Assembly (NCBI GenBank): GCA_008921705.1
Contig: VFFE01007257.1
Span: forward strand, 2,819,903 to 2,883,902
Length of the DNA stretch: 64,000 bases
Direction: 5' to 3'
From: Burhinus oedicnemus
Taxonomy: Eukaryota > Chordata > Aves > Charadriiformes > Burhinidae
Shown: positions 1-12,199 of the stretch, one piece after another
Position numbering within the stretch: position 1 is the stretch's first letter
Layout: each line of letters begins with the position of its first letter
Translations under genes and position numbers: made by a program
Notes under the pieces: model-generated
Seen by the model: the letters and a program-made list of their open reading frames with translations, nothing else
Databases searched by the model: none
Told to the model about the DNA's origin: nothing

Positions 1-3000
1 TTATGCAGTCCTCAGATTATATTATATGATATTGCACTGGCAATACTCTTCTTAGTATCAAGCATTTTTCAACCACAGTTCCTCACTATGGCTGTCTTTC
101 TAAAGTACGATTGTATAATAAACAGGGAAGTATATTTAAGTACTCATTGTTGGCAGATGCTGCTGATATGGTAGCTTTTTCTGACTGTTTGTATCTTCTA
201 ATATTTTTGGGGGGTGGTGTGGTGTTTTTTTGTGGGTTTTTTTGTTGGTGTTTGTTTGTTTGTTTGTTTGGTTTTTTAATTAACATCTCAAGAAATTCTC
301 AGCTTTTCTTCTTTTGTATTCTGTGGAAAAAGAAATGTACCTGAGTGCCAGACATATGTTACTACAGTAGCGTTCTTCAGCTCATGTCACATTGGTCATT
401 GTTTCATGCAAGAGATGCATTTTGTGTCTAGTAACTGTTTCCTGTATTTTTTTCCCCCCAGTCTAGCCCTTTCTCCAGAATCGCTTCATACAGAGCTCCA
501 ACTCTTAAGCTTCTAAGAAAACATTTAAATTTCTTTGAGTAATACAATTTTCCACTTACTTCCACACTTGCTGTCCTGTTTTGTAATAGCCTGAAAAAAG
601 AAATAAAAGCAACAGCATGAGAATTACCTGGGTCGAGATGCTCTGTTTCGACCAGCAGCATATTCCCTTCATCCCTCCCCCATATACACAATGAACAGTA
701 ACTACAGAGCAATAGCTAGTTCTTGGGATACTTCTGGTGCTCAGAACACAGTTCTCTAGGAGCAGTAATGAATTAATCAGTCCTGCAACAATCTCACATG
801 TTGGACAAAATACATTTTCCACATTTTATACATGGAGAAAAAGGAGACAAAAGAGGCATTGACTCATAAAGCAATCTAGCCAAGCTATCCTCACAGATAC
901 CTCACTGAAAGTAAATATTTGTCTTTACTTCTCTTCTACATTATGGAAGTATTTGTGGTTCTGAGCAGCCCTTGGCTTAAAATGTAACTTCAGGATTGCA
1001 GTAATTTATGGTTGTCTGCAGTGAAGCCCTCTAGGGCTGAGATTATCTACAAGGTCTCAAAGGTATCTATTGTGTTTCCTGCATATGGAATAGAAAATAT
1101 CTGACCTGGCACTAAACTACTTGGGGAGACATCCACATTTATGAACGGTATCTCTGTTTTAAAGTATTTCCCTTCATTCCAGAATCCAAAGCCTGTGAAA
1201 ATATTAATTAATTAATTACACTGTACAATCCTCTTAAAACATTTGGTAATTGAGAAGTTTTCTATGCAGAATGAGCCCTTAACTACCTTTACTGGGGCTA
1301 AATCCCTTGCACTTGAATGTTCAACAGCACAACATAGTAAGAAATCGAATAGTAAGTGCCTTTTCCTCTCTAATAACACTTCAGACATTAGTCTTTCTTT
1401 AACCTTTTGATCTTCAGCCCACACTACTCAGTGATTTTGATACTGAATCACAGATTGATTTCAGTGTTTAAAACATATGGATTTACTTTGTATAAAGGGG
1501 TTAGAAATTGTCATTGGAGTGGTTTATTCACAAAAAGCAAAGCAAGATGACTAATGTAAAGAGTTTCCACTTCATTCTCTTGGTAGAATAGGGCTATTCC
1601 CCGTATCATGGATCTCTCTCAGATCAGCAAGAACATGCTAAGCCTGATTTGAGTGGATATCATGGGAGAAGCCAAACTGGAAATGTTAGTAAGCACCAAG
1701 TGATCTGTGTGTAAAGTCAAACCACCTGGTTAATATGGAATGAAGACAATAGGGACTTGCAGGTCAAATTGCCCTTGTCCCCAGGTTTAGAGAGCTTTCT
1801 GTCTGTTTTCAATGTTTTAAAATGTGTGGATTCTGCTCAGTGGTACATGCTTGTCCTTTTCCTATCCTTTATAGGTTATTTGTAGTTACTATTTGTTGTT
1901 ACTCATATTAATTACTGATCATTTCTAGTTACCTGTTGTGGTCTCGCAGCACTATCTGACAAAAATCAAAACCAAACTGGCTTAATGATTTCATATTAGG
2001 ATTCAAACTCTCTTTTTATGCCTAGGGCAGTCAGCAAAGAACAAGATCTCTCTGGATTTTCTGGATGACTGAGAATCACTTTCTCATTACAGACTAATTT
2101 ACTATGCTGGAATCTCAATATACTCTGTTCTACTACCACTGCTTTATGTAGTAGTTGGCAGGAGCACTAACTCAGATGTTGCCACTTGGAGTATTTGCCT
2201 CATTGATAAAGGCAGTAATTCATTGCTAGGAGCAGAGCTCAACTCTATGCCCTGAGATATGGCAGCCTAAGCATGAGGAGTAGGCTATGAGGAGTCTTGT
2301 ATGTGTTTGTATGTAATACAGAAGACACCTGCTGAAGATCCTGCATGGAAGAGAGGAAAGGTGAACAGCTGGATACAGAAACCTACAATTTCTTGTGGCA
2401 CTCATGAACTGTCCCTAAAAAAACCCCTATTTTAAAATTCTCAATATTTAGCATTAAATTTCTGGTTAGTTTAGGAGTAAACTAGCATTTTTTATAATGT
2501 TAGGAATGTCAACTGACTTTTAACATCCAGTCTATTGTGGAAATAGCATTCCACCTTTTTAGAAGAATAAAGATTGTTGTGTAGCGTGTATAGTTTTATT
2601 CAGGGAAAAATTCAAGGCCACTGTTTTCTACTCTGTGGTTTCGCTATCCAAAGTCTTAATGTGAGACCCAAACTTGGACGTCTGTAATTTTGGAAAGAAA
2701 ACAATGAATGAAAACAATATTGAGCCTTCCTTCAAACAAGGAAGGACAACTTTAACATTGATTTAGAGCCCACTTTATAAATAAATAAAGTTGACTTTTT
2801 AAAATGTTTTAGACCATCATAGTAACATCAGACAAGGCTTTGCCATTGGTACAGGAAATGGCTTTTTCTTCAGCTTGGAAGGTATTGCCAACAGAAATGT
2901 AGTGACATTTTGGTTGCTATATCTCTGCCTATTTGAGAAAACCTATATTCCTAATGAATGTAGTGTAAAGCAAAGCTAATTCTTCCAAACCACAACTTAG

Positions 3001-3860
3001 CTCCATTTTACTTTGCACCAAAAATGTGGTGAGGCTGCCTTAACCTACATGGAATTGAGTAAGTACAAACATGCTTTCAAGCTCCTGCTTGACTGTAACT
3101 TTTTTTTCCCATTGCGGGCAATGAGGAAAGCCTTCCCAGCATCTCCTACGTGTGGTGCTAACATACCTAGTAAGAAGTGAAATTCCCATAATTCAGTAAC
3201 AAAGTAGTTGCTTTGGTCTAAGCTGGTTTAGGTGTATGGGGAGTACAGACAAAGATTACTGTATCCTTCCCTCACTTGTTTGGATAAAGTATAGAAATTC
3301 TGTAATATGATCTGTTTTATTTTTAGGTAATTCCAGCCTGAATCTGTCTGAGAAAGGCAAACGTACAAAGGCTTTTTTTTCTGTCTCTTCTGCAGTTTAG
3401 CTTCGCTAGGTTACCTATCCCAAAAGCAAAGCTGTGGCAGGTGCTAAAGAAGGAAGAAGGGGGATGAAGGGACCCTGCACAGGATGGCACAAGGTAGCCA
3501 CAAGGATGAGAGCAACCCTGAGAGCCCTCATGGGAGGGAGAGGATTTGTTTGGCCAGCTATGATACCTACCCCTCTAAAAAGAGTAGGCGCTGAGGAGGA
3601 AATTTGGAATGTGACTCCTGATTGTGTAATGTCTAGCAGTGTGACACAGTGACTGTACTGTATTTTCAGATCCCTTTTTGAATTTTCACTATGTGCAATA
3701 CTTGTTTAGCTGTTTTGGAAAGCTGCTAGGCATTATGGCAGAAGCAAAAGCTATACATAAAATTGTCTGTAGTAATTTCTACTGATTTGACCACCAATTA
3801 CTTCAAATCATGACTTGTATGTGGGGTTTTTTTGTTGTTCTATTTTTATGTATTCTAAGA
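1..3860. other. Unique noncoding DNA, no gene seen
   Basis: All six frames are interrupted by stops and no open frame here exceeds about 95 codons. I recognise no exon, RNA gene or interspersed repeat. Small-scale structure is limited to a G/T-rich tract near 198-281 and four ATTA units at 1201-1219. Base composition is AT-rich and CpG-poor, as in vertebrate intergenic or intronic DNA. Old, unrecognisable transposon sequence may be present. Confidence 0.6.
198..281. repeat. G/T-rich low-complexity tract with (TTTG)n
   Basis: The plus strand is almost purely G and T and includes about five consecutive GTTT units near 250-271. The apparent small open frames over this tract code for low-complexity F/G/C or K/N/Q/P runs and are artefacts of composition. 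Confidence 0.85.
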
Positions 3861-3864
3861 CACG

Positions 3865-3888
3865 CCCCCCCCCAAAAAAAAAAAAAAA
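3865..3888. repeat. C9-A15 homopolymer junction
   Basis: Nine C residues (3865-3873) are followed directly by fifteen A residues (3874-3888). Such a junction is prone to length error in sequencing. It could be a decayed poly-A tail, but no retrotransposed body is recognisable upstream. Confidence 0.9.
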
Positions 3889-3889
3889 G

Positions 3890-4960
3890 TAACATAATGG
3901 CTATGAGCAAAAATAATTTTTTGGAGAGCAAAGTAATTCACATATTTAGTAACAATATACTGATGAATTCTGTAGGGTTACTAACATTAATGAATATCCT
4001 CAAACCTAAAAGATTGTTACAAGCTTGGCCACTTAAAAGCAGTTGAAAATTTTAACAATGTCTTAAAATACATGGTCATCAACAACATAGAGGGCATATC
4101 AGACATGATTTAATGCTTTTGAAATGTCAAATAATGCTGATGCCTTACAACAATACGAGTGTTTTAATTTCTGTGGCATTTTAAAGAAGTTAACTTTGCA
4201 ATTTTATTGCAGGATGTAATGTGCAATTGTTAAAACATCATCAAACTGATTGCTTTATTTGATTTAAAATGTCATATTCAGTACGGTGATTTTCACTCAT
4301 TAACATTAAACTCAGGGAACCATATGTTAAAACAATCTTGTCTATTGAACGAGTACACTCAGTTAAATAATATGAGCAGAAAAAATGTGAGACTTTCTAC
4401 TAAGTGTTTTTATCTCCATTTTAAAAATCCTCTAAAATTCATTAGGAAAAACCTAATCCTGCAAATGGTAAATCATTCTATTTATAGATTGCATGGCATT
4501 TTGATATTAAAATGCATAAAATCTGCCAATAGTTTAGAAATGAAGCATCAGCAAAGAGGATTATTGGTCTACCTAAATAATAATACAACCATTAAGAGGA
4601 TAACATTTTCCAATTGCAATTACATGCCTTAATTTTAAAGAAGCTATCATTTACAATAATTTGGCAGATTCAGTCCGTATTTCTTTCAGAAATTTATTTC
4701 TTCATTATGCCTCAAAACAAATTTATGGTGCATTTATGTTTGTGAAGATAATTTGCTTAGTTTATTGTGAATGGAAATCAGTAATTACATACAATCTCAT
4801 TTTCTACAGACATAAAGTTAATTCATGGTAGTAATTTTACACAGAATATTACCCTGTGTTAGTTATGATGAAAATGTTACTGTGGCAAATGCTCTATTAC
4901 AGTATAATTTCCTTGGACTTGGTGAAAAGGAAATACTGACTTAGTAAATAACACTTAAGT
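3890..4960. promoter_or_regulatory. Candidate conserved noncoding element, AT-rich block
   Basis: About 1 kb free of recognisable transposons and simple repeats, rich in TAAT, ATTA and AATTAC cores that homeodomain proteins bind (for example around 4460-4625 and 4780-4815). Open frames are short and without a domain; the 102-codon frame at 4324-4632 has a composition dominated by N, K, L and S, as expected from AT-rich DNA. Texture of this kind is common in conserved enhancers near developmental genes, but it is also common in plain AT-rich DNA. The call is inference only; alignment across birds, crocodilians and mammals would settle it. Confidence 0.25.
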
Positions 4961-5361
4961 AATTGATTATGTGATAATTTGGGGTGATTCTGAAGATTTA
5001 TTAATGATTATGGGAAAAATCCTTATCTGGCCCTAGAATCAGAACCTCTTTTGTGAGTGGAGAATGGAAGCTTATTAAAGGAAAAATAAACACTTCAAGA
5101 AGTCTAGCAGCATATATGTCCAACCAGATGCTGGAAGTAAGTCTTTGATGCTCATGATGAAAGCAATAGATCCAGTTCTCCAAGGAATTTGAATGGAATC
5201 CCTTGCTTTAGAGATCTAAAAATGGACAAAGCTAAATAAGATGTCTGGAGGCAGTGATTCTATATTAACATTCAAGACAATTTTTTGTTATAACCAGTCT
5301 TTATGACCACATGATGTCTGAGGCTAAACCTTTTGTGGAAAGTATTAAAGGAACACATATT

Positions 5362-5382
5362 AAAAAAAAAAAAAAAAAAAAA
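5362..5382. repeat. Poly-A tract (A21)
   Basis: Twenty-one uninterrupted A residues. No source gene or LINE body is recognisable 5' of it, so I treat it as a simple repeat rather than a retroposon tail. Confidence 0.9.
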
Positions 5383-5638
5383 GTTGTATTTTGCTCATAT
5401 CCTGCTGATGGATGTGTAGTAGTCAACGTACACCTAAATGTTTTGCTCTGGACATTCGGGTTTACAGTGCATTCATATAGTTCTTTGATGGAGATTACAC
5501 TTCAGAAGTGTGAGAGAAAAAAAATCACTCATATTCTCCCCTACCCATCCCACCCCAATAAAAATTGTTGAAACACAAAAATTTCTCAGGAAAGGGGGAA
5601 ACAACAAAGGACTACTTGACATTTTATTTAATAGTAAA

Positions 5639-5676
5639 TGTCCTGGTTTGAGGTAAAACAGGCCCAAACCACGACA
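5639..5676. mobile_element. 38-bp remnant with both ends of an avian ERVL-type LTR
   Basis: The segment begins TGTCCTGGTTT and ends AAACCACGACA. From memory, these are the 5' and 3' termini of a common family of avian endogenous-retrovirus (ERVL-type) LTRs, normally several hundred bases apart. Here they are separated by only about 16 bases. The two ends form an imperfect terminal inverted repeat with one mismatch in 11. The flanks (GTAAA on the left, GTAGT on the right) share only GTA, so a 5-bp target duplication is not convincing. It could be an LTR with a large internal deletion or a chance match to the termini. No coding part of a retrovirus is present. Confidence 0.5.
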
Positions 5677-6420
5677 GTAGTGTAGATAGAGCTGTATGCA
5701 CTGATGATCTGGCTTTGAATGTCATTGTATCCAATGGCAAAACTTTGTTGTCCCGTGGAGTAACACGGCCAAGCTGTTACCTACCTGCTTTGTCTTGCCG
5801 TACACTGAACCAACTATTTCAGTAAGCTGCTATGGGAATTATAATCTCCTTGGTTTTGTGAAAGAGTTAAATGAGGATAATTTGCTGGTTTGGAACTAAC
5901 TTCCTTGGGGATTAGGTAATACTAAATAATCATACTGTTCTAAATATGATGCTACAAGAAAGCTTGTGTACTCTCAGCTGAACAGAAGGAACATAGATCT
6001 GTCATTAGCCTTTATATCACAAAATGTATAAAAATGTTATACACTGTAAAATATCTGCCATCTCATTAAAAGTAAATGAGGTTTGGCAAACTGTGGATGT
6101 TTAGAATAAGACTATTACTAAAGTGTTCATGCTGTAAAGAATGAATTAGTTGTAGAATTATTAAAGGAATCTTTGATCTTAAGAACTATTGTAAGTAATG
6201 CTTTATGTAATCCATACACTGCTATCACATAGTATTTATGGAAGTATTTAAACATTTAAACTGAACATGCATTTAAAATAAAAGCATCTGGAACTCCAGT
6301 GGCTTTTGAAAAAGTTGATTTTCAAGTACAGATACAGTTGGTGTCATAAAATATTTCTGACCTAAAGTAGTGCTATCAAAAATTACAGATTCCAAGGTCA
6401 TTATCTTCCAAAGTGAGGAG

Positions 6421-6473
6421 TTTGTGGTTTGGTTGGGGGTTTTTTTGTTTGTTTTGTTTTGTTTTTTTTTTTA
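6421..6473. repeat. T/G-rich low-complexity tract
   Basis: Interrupted runs of T with G5, GTTT and GTTTT units, ending in eleven T residues. Simple-sequence origin; no coding or structural role visible. Confidence 0.85.
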
Positions 6474-7175
6474 ATCTGTGGTAGTTTTTATGTATTTCGC
6501 ATGAGACTTGCACCTGATTTCAGTATGTCATGCTCCCCTTGCAAAAGTTAGGTGGGAACCTAATGAAAGAAGCAGTCAGAATAGTGTCATTGGAGATGCG
6601 TGGCTGAAGGAGCTGAGTTTCATAAATTTAAAATGAGAAGGTGGTTAGCTACCCTACTCTGCATTGTCTTAGTTAATCATTAAGACTTGTTTTTTCCCTT
6701 ATCCTTTCCTTTGCCAAAAATGGGGAGGGCAGAGGGGTATTTATTTGAAGTATGTGTTTATAACTGTTGAACAGCAGTTGAATTCCAGAACGAATTCCAG
6801 ACATATACAACTGAGAGTTGACTATTGACATAAATTACTACCAGACTGCAGCTGTACAGATCATTGTGTGGGAATTCCATACATATATGTCAAACATACA
6901 TAAAAAACATTCATATTTCTGGAAGAAGATATGCACAAAATAATTCTTGTAGCTCCATATTTGGGCAGGTGTTAAAAGGAAAAAAGCTTCTGTTAAGGCT
7001 TGACAAAAACCCATAAAACATCAAAAAAAATATTGCTCCCTTTAAAGCAAGTTTAAAAAATTGTATGCTTTGTTTTTTCAATCCATATGCAATGAAATCA
7101 CTTTTGGATGACCTAAGTTCTATTTTTAGCTTACAACCTAATCTTTTTCACTTTGAATTGAGATAGTGGGTTTTC

Positions 7176-7189
7176 TTTTTTTTTTTTTT
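7176..7189. repeat. Poly-T tract (T14)
   Basis: Fourteen T residues followed by a short pyrimidine tract. No transposon body is attached on the minus strand that I can recognise. Confidence 0.85.
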
Positions 7190-10100
7190 CCCTTTCCTGG
7201 CCTTGCATTTTTTGTGTATCATGTATAAGATGGTTTTATTGCAGAGACAGTCCTGTAGTAGGTTCATGCTGTTGCTGTCTGACTCATTGATTTTGCTTGG
7301 AATTTCTAAGTGCTCCTGAAATAAAAATTATTAAGAACAAGTTTTTTATTCTGTATCTGTGCATTCTCTTCCAGTAAGTTCTTAAAACCGTTAAATCATG
7401 TAGGAATATGCATATCGCCTAGCACAAAGAGGTTAAATTCTGCTTTAGCAGCAGAAATAAATAGTACCAGTAACCAGCTGCTTTATAACCTTGCATTTGA
7501 GCACAGCATAAAACTGAATAAGAAATTATACCTTTGGATAAGTTGTTGACTTATTTTATAAAATAATGAATTAGCAGCAGAGGCAAGTTTTCATTGTTTT
7601 GTATTGTCTGTAGTCTTCTGTGTTTTCCCTTTGTGCTTAGAATTTCAGACTTTATATGGGAGGCTTGAATGCTTAAGGGAAATATCTTTAAATGAATTGT
7701 GCTCCAGACCAACTGCTGTGGAAGCGTTAAACCTGACAATTAAAATAGTGCACATCTAGCTTGGTGGAATCAAATGGATCTCTTAAAAAAGACAAACAAA
7801 CCCCTCAACCCCTCCAAAAATCCAACATCCCTGTGTTAGAAAATTTGTCTTATAAGAGTTTGTGTGTGTAAGTATAAAAAAGTATACTGAGATATTTTTC
7901 AGTTTCAGATTCCTGATGAGTTCTGTATTTTGCCAGTAGGAACAAATTCCACAGTGTACAATATTCTGCTTCATTTCTAGGGGAAATACTGAGGTGACAG
8001 TTGTCAGTCTTTTTCTTAAATCTTCACAGTCAGTGGCCTTTTTTCATCCAGAGTCCTATATTGCTGCATATTCAGAGCTCTTAAGATGTAAGGTTGTCTT
8101 TTGAAAGGAATTTTGTGTATATACATTTAGTAAAAAGACAGTTAAAATGTTATGTAAATCAGAATATCTCAAGGGGAAGATGAAACCAACTGGAGACTGC
8201 AACATGTCATTCCAGAATAACTTTTTGTTTGAAGAAATACTTTCATTATTAGTTCAAAATTAACTCGGAAGTGAATATTACTTTGAAGAAAGGCTACTTG
8301 GGCTTTGAAACGATATAGTAGAGCATCAAAACAGTTAAAGTAATGGGTTGTGTATATATGGACTTTAACAGAGCTAGCTCCTGCTAATAAAGGAGATCTT
8401 TCAAATACACGGATAATTCTTTTAACAATCACAGAACAGACTTCTTATAACTGAAAAGTAGCTCAAGAGAAACAAAACGAGACTTATTCCACCTCTGCAG
8501 TGATCAAAAGATTTGACATTCTGAAGTATTCATTTCACCTTCTGAAAAAAGTGAGGAAAAACTCTGTAGAATGATTGAAATTAAATTTTCAGACTATTAA
8601 CAACTTTAAAAATGGAATCATGACATAAACTCATTTCCTCTTGCTTCTCATTTTCAAATAAAGTGTTGTAATTTCTATTAAGGTAGGAGGTTTTTATAGG
8701 AAATGGTTTGGAATGAGCAAACTACCGTTTGGCTGGGAATCTAAATGAATTCAACTTTTTATAGCCCTGTTTCTACTGTTGCTGTAAAACAGCTGTTACC
8801 TTCTGATGCCACCCTGACTTCTCCAAACTAGAAGGAACTGGAAATACTCCACTGAGCCATTAATGGGTTGATTCCAAAGTTATTGAACTTGCTGGAGTTT
8901 TCTCATCTATTTCATTTCCATGTTGTCTGTTGAGGTTAGTCTCATTTGTTAGCAAGCTGTGCTGTATTGCTGTAGTACCTAGTAACCTTAGTCATGGATC
9001 AATGTGCTGAACAATGAGCAATCAGGAACAAATGGATGGGCTGTGCCTAGAGAGTTTCAAATCCAAGTGCTTAAAATGCATAACTTAGCTGGTGTTAAAT
9101 GTGTCCTACAGAAAATACTGCATGGCAAAGCCGGACAGATTAATGACAGAGAAATTCCTGTTGCACATTACTAAGTACACAGAAGCCACATCTGTCTTCA
9201 GGAGTCCCATGAAACACACAAATGGTTGCAGCCTGAGAGAAAGTCTGGGGAAAGCACCATGTATGCTTGCCCTCTTCTTAGCCTCTTTTGAGAGGCTTCA
9301 GCCTAACTGGGTCTTTCGTTTGACCCGATACAGTTGTGTTCTTATGTTGCTCTCCTTGAAAGATATTCTGTAATGAAGTCATTCACAATGGCAATGTTTT
9401 TTGATGTAGTGAATCAGAGAACTGCAGAAAAAGACAAAATCATTCCTGTTAGTTCAAAGAGTACTTATGTGTCAAAAGAACAGCTTCAGCTCCAGGTACA
9501 CAGAAGTCTTGCTGCCTCACAGCCACTTCAACTTTCATTAGTTTATTGATTGCTTCCAACTGTTGCAGAAACAGTTTTGGACTGGAGGCTCAGGCACTGT
9601 GAAATGGTTGTTTGATTACTAACAATTTAGGAATTCTGGTGGCTAGCAGGATGAGCAACCCTAACATTGAGACTTTTTGCTGTATTATTCAGGGAGGAAG
9701 GGGATCTAAGATGAATATGTACAGACTTTGGCCACAAACACATCTATCAGGGAGCCAGTGTACTGAAACAGTACAACTCTGTTGTTACTGGAGACAGTGC
9801 TCTGAGATATAATTATTTAAAGCAAAGTAGAAAACTGGTACCAGGGGAGAACCTGACTCCCACATACTTCTTTAAGACCTAGAGTATTTTTATAGAAGGT
9901 TGTGAACCAATAGCTCCCCCGTTCAGAAGGTGGATGTAGATTTGGATCTTCTGCAGCTAACGGTTTAGCTACTGTACCACTGCTTTTATTAAGCTTCATT
10001 AGCCTTCTTCAGTGAGAGGTTAGGTATACACTCAGTTTACCAACAGATTGAAACCCATGAATGACAAGGCTGAGTACGTGTAGCGTTGGAAGGTCCTAGC

Positions 10101-10665
10101 AGCTGTGCAATGCCAGAATTTAGCTTGTTGTGCCTTTGCCTGTCAATAAAAACATTTTACTGTTCACCAGCAGAAGCTTGAAATTTCTTTCTATGGCACA
10201 GTGCACTGCTGTGTAGATTCCCATGCTAGCTGCAAAGGAGCTGAGGCACCAGAGCCAGTATATCCGTGCTGGTAAAGTGCTTTGCCCAAGCCAAATAGGA
10301 GCAAGCAAAAGAACAAGCTCAGGTGTCTCTTCAAAGCAAGGCATTATACTGTGTCAACAAACTCTAGGGGACTTAATTACTGTCAGGATTAGAAAGGGAA
10401 TTTGCAAATGATAGAGGGATATAAATGTTGAAGTTTGGAATGTCGACACCCAAATCCTGTCTTCTCAATCTGGTCTGTTACTGAGAATGTGAGCCTATCT
10501 GAGTAGCAGTTTCAGAACTACTGTTATGAACCTGTAATCGGTTTTCCTTCTCTTATGATGCCTGCAGTCTTTCGCTGAACATGGACAGGTTTCCTGCAGG
10601 TCACAGGCAGGTTTTAAAATTAGTAAAATGGAAAATATTTTTTCTTTTTGTGTTGCTTGCTTAGA

Positions 10666-10680
10666 TTTTTTTTTTTTTTT
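10666..10680. repeat. Poly-T tract (T15)
   Basis: Fifteen T residues. Homopolymer only; the overlapping minus-strand open frame carries a lysine run from it and is not a gene. Confidence 0.85.
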
Positions 10681-11599
10681 CCTATTTAAGGCTATTCTAT
10701 AGGCCAGAATTTTGCTAAAGGCAGTAGACTCCAACTTGCAAATTTCAGGCTAGACATCAGTCAAGAGTAAACTCTTACAGCCTGTATTACAAGTGGGTAA
10801 AAGATATTGTCTGGCTCTGTGCCAGGATTCGCCTTAGGAGTTTGTGAAATACCTGGAGAACAATAATCCTAGTCTGATTTGGGAGGGTCTCTAAATACTG
10901 TTGTAATAAAAATACTCATCAACTGATTAGGGATACTAATTTCTAAAATTAGTAGGCTACAATCCATACTTTACTGTTCTCCTGCCCTCTGTTGTTACAG
11001 TTCACTTAGGTTAGTTAAATGTTTTTCATGGATCTCTTCCAATCCACAGGCTTGCCTTTCCCTTATGTGTACATACGCAGGAGCTCGTATTGTAGGTTAG
11101 GGATATTCCCTTCCCACATCATGCAAATGATGCGTAATATCTTTATGCCAGCCTGAGAATTACAGGCGGCCTTGTCATAAATACTTTAAACTTTGCTACA
11201 CCAGTTAGGTGTTTCAGTGAGACTAAAGTGAGTCTCTAATGGCTGATACAACCCTTATTATGTGATTCTGATTTCTCCACAGAATATAAACATGTTTCCT
11301 AATTAGGACTAAGGCTGTGAATAGGCCATTATCCTCCAGGTTTCCAAGAGTCTCTTCCGCTGAAGAATAATAAAGGGGCATCGGAAAACAGGTATCAACA
11401 AATGAATATAGAACAGTGTATGAAACAGCCCACAGCAAAGTGCTAAAAATATGAGCAGGTAAATCCTAGGTTATGCTGAAAACTAGCGTTTGGTGTTGAT
11501 GGCAATGCACCAACAAAACAATTTTGGGATCTGCTAGGCTGGCAAGTGGTGGAAGGACCAAGCTTGATTCAGCCTGTCATGCGGTCAGCATTCTTGCAG

Positions 11600-11742
11600 A
11601 CTGATGCTGTGATCCCAGGCAAATCCTCTCTGATCCTCCTTATTTGGGTTGTAAATTCTTGAAAGTGGGGATTGTCTCCCAGGGTGTACTTGGACATTGT
11701 ACAAGCTTAGTCTCTACTAAATAATGCTTGTGATAATTCAAT
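11600..11742 (+). mobile_element. MIR/L2-like ancient SINE or LINE 3' fragment
   Basis: The first part (about 11605-11640) reads like the MIR core: 'CTGTGATCCCAGGCAAATC' followed by a C/T-rich CTCTCTGATCCTC. The second part (about 11649-11742) reads like the L2-type tail: GTAAATTCTTGAAAGTGGGG, ATTGTCTC, a TTGTACA block and finally AAATAATGCTTGTGATAATT, which resembles the L2 end AATAAATGCTTGTTGATTGA. The order of these blocks matches a MIR or related SINE with an L2-type tail. Divergence is high, consistent with an old amniote repeat. Assignment is by eye against remembered consensus. Confidence 0.6.
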
Positions 11743-11953
11743 GGTGGTCTTGGGTACATGTGGCCTCTGCCCTAGAGAAACTGATTGTCCATCGTACCCC
11801 CAGGGCAGAATTAACATGTACACTTATGTTTTATAGTGTGTTTTTGTTTCAAGTTCATATGCCTTTTACATAGTAGAAGTGTGTTCTTGTTAGAGCAGAC
11901 TGTTATGCTATTACTTACATGTGGGAGTGTCCTTGTTTGTTGTTCTCTGCTGA

Positions 11954-11980
11954 GATTTAGATTAGGATAGATTTAGATTA
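11954..11980. repeat. 12-bp tandem duplication at the CR1 5' edge
   Basis: AGATTTAGATTA occurs twice, at 11954-11965 and 11969-11980, separated by GGAT-type spacer bases. The second copy leads into the CR1 fragment, so the repeat may be either slippage or part of the insertion junction. Confidence 0.7.
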
Positions 11981-12196
11981 GATCTCAGGAAGAAATTCTG
12001 TACTCTGAGGGTGGTGAGGCAGTGGAATAGGTTGCCCAGGGAAGTTGTGGAAGCCCCATCCCTGGAAGTGTTCAAGGCCAGGCTGGATGGGGCTTTGAGC
12101 AACGTGGTCTAGTGGGAGGTGTCCTTGCCCATGGCAGGGGGGGTTTGAACTAGATGATCTTTAAGGTCCCTTCCAACCTAAACCATTCTATGATTT
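11970..12196 (+). mobile_element. CR1 LINE, 5'-truncated 3' end
   Basis: This is the standard avian CR1 3' region. A frame beginning at 12023 reads [18 protein letters not shown], the conserved CR1 reading just upstream of the tail. It continues through GAACTAGATGATCTTTAAGG and CCTTCCAACC to the terminal ATTCTATGATT near 12185-12195. Only about 230 bases remain, which is the usual heavy 5' truncation of CR1. The preserved frame and few mismatches suggest a moderately young copy for a bird. It cannot be autonomous because almost all of ORF2 is missing. The 5' edge near 11970 is approximate. Confidence 0.95.
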
Positions 12197-12199
12197 TAC

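Larger units (their letters stand above)
5000..11590. other. Mostly unique noncoding DNA
   Basis: Apart from the poly-A tract, the LTR remnant and T-rich tracts listed separately, I see no gene or recognisable repeat. Open frames are all below 95 codons with no domain, and none has a plausible splice context tying it to a neighbour. A faint tRNA-SINE-like stretch near 9891-9990 was not strong enough to annotate. Confidence 0.55.

Noticed and set aside
9891..9990. tRNA-SINE-like stretch in reverse orientation
   Set aside because: Only the phrase GCTAACGGTTTAGCTACTGTACCAC-like resembles a SINE head; the rest does not follow the expected order.
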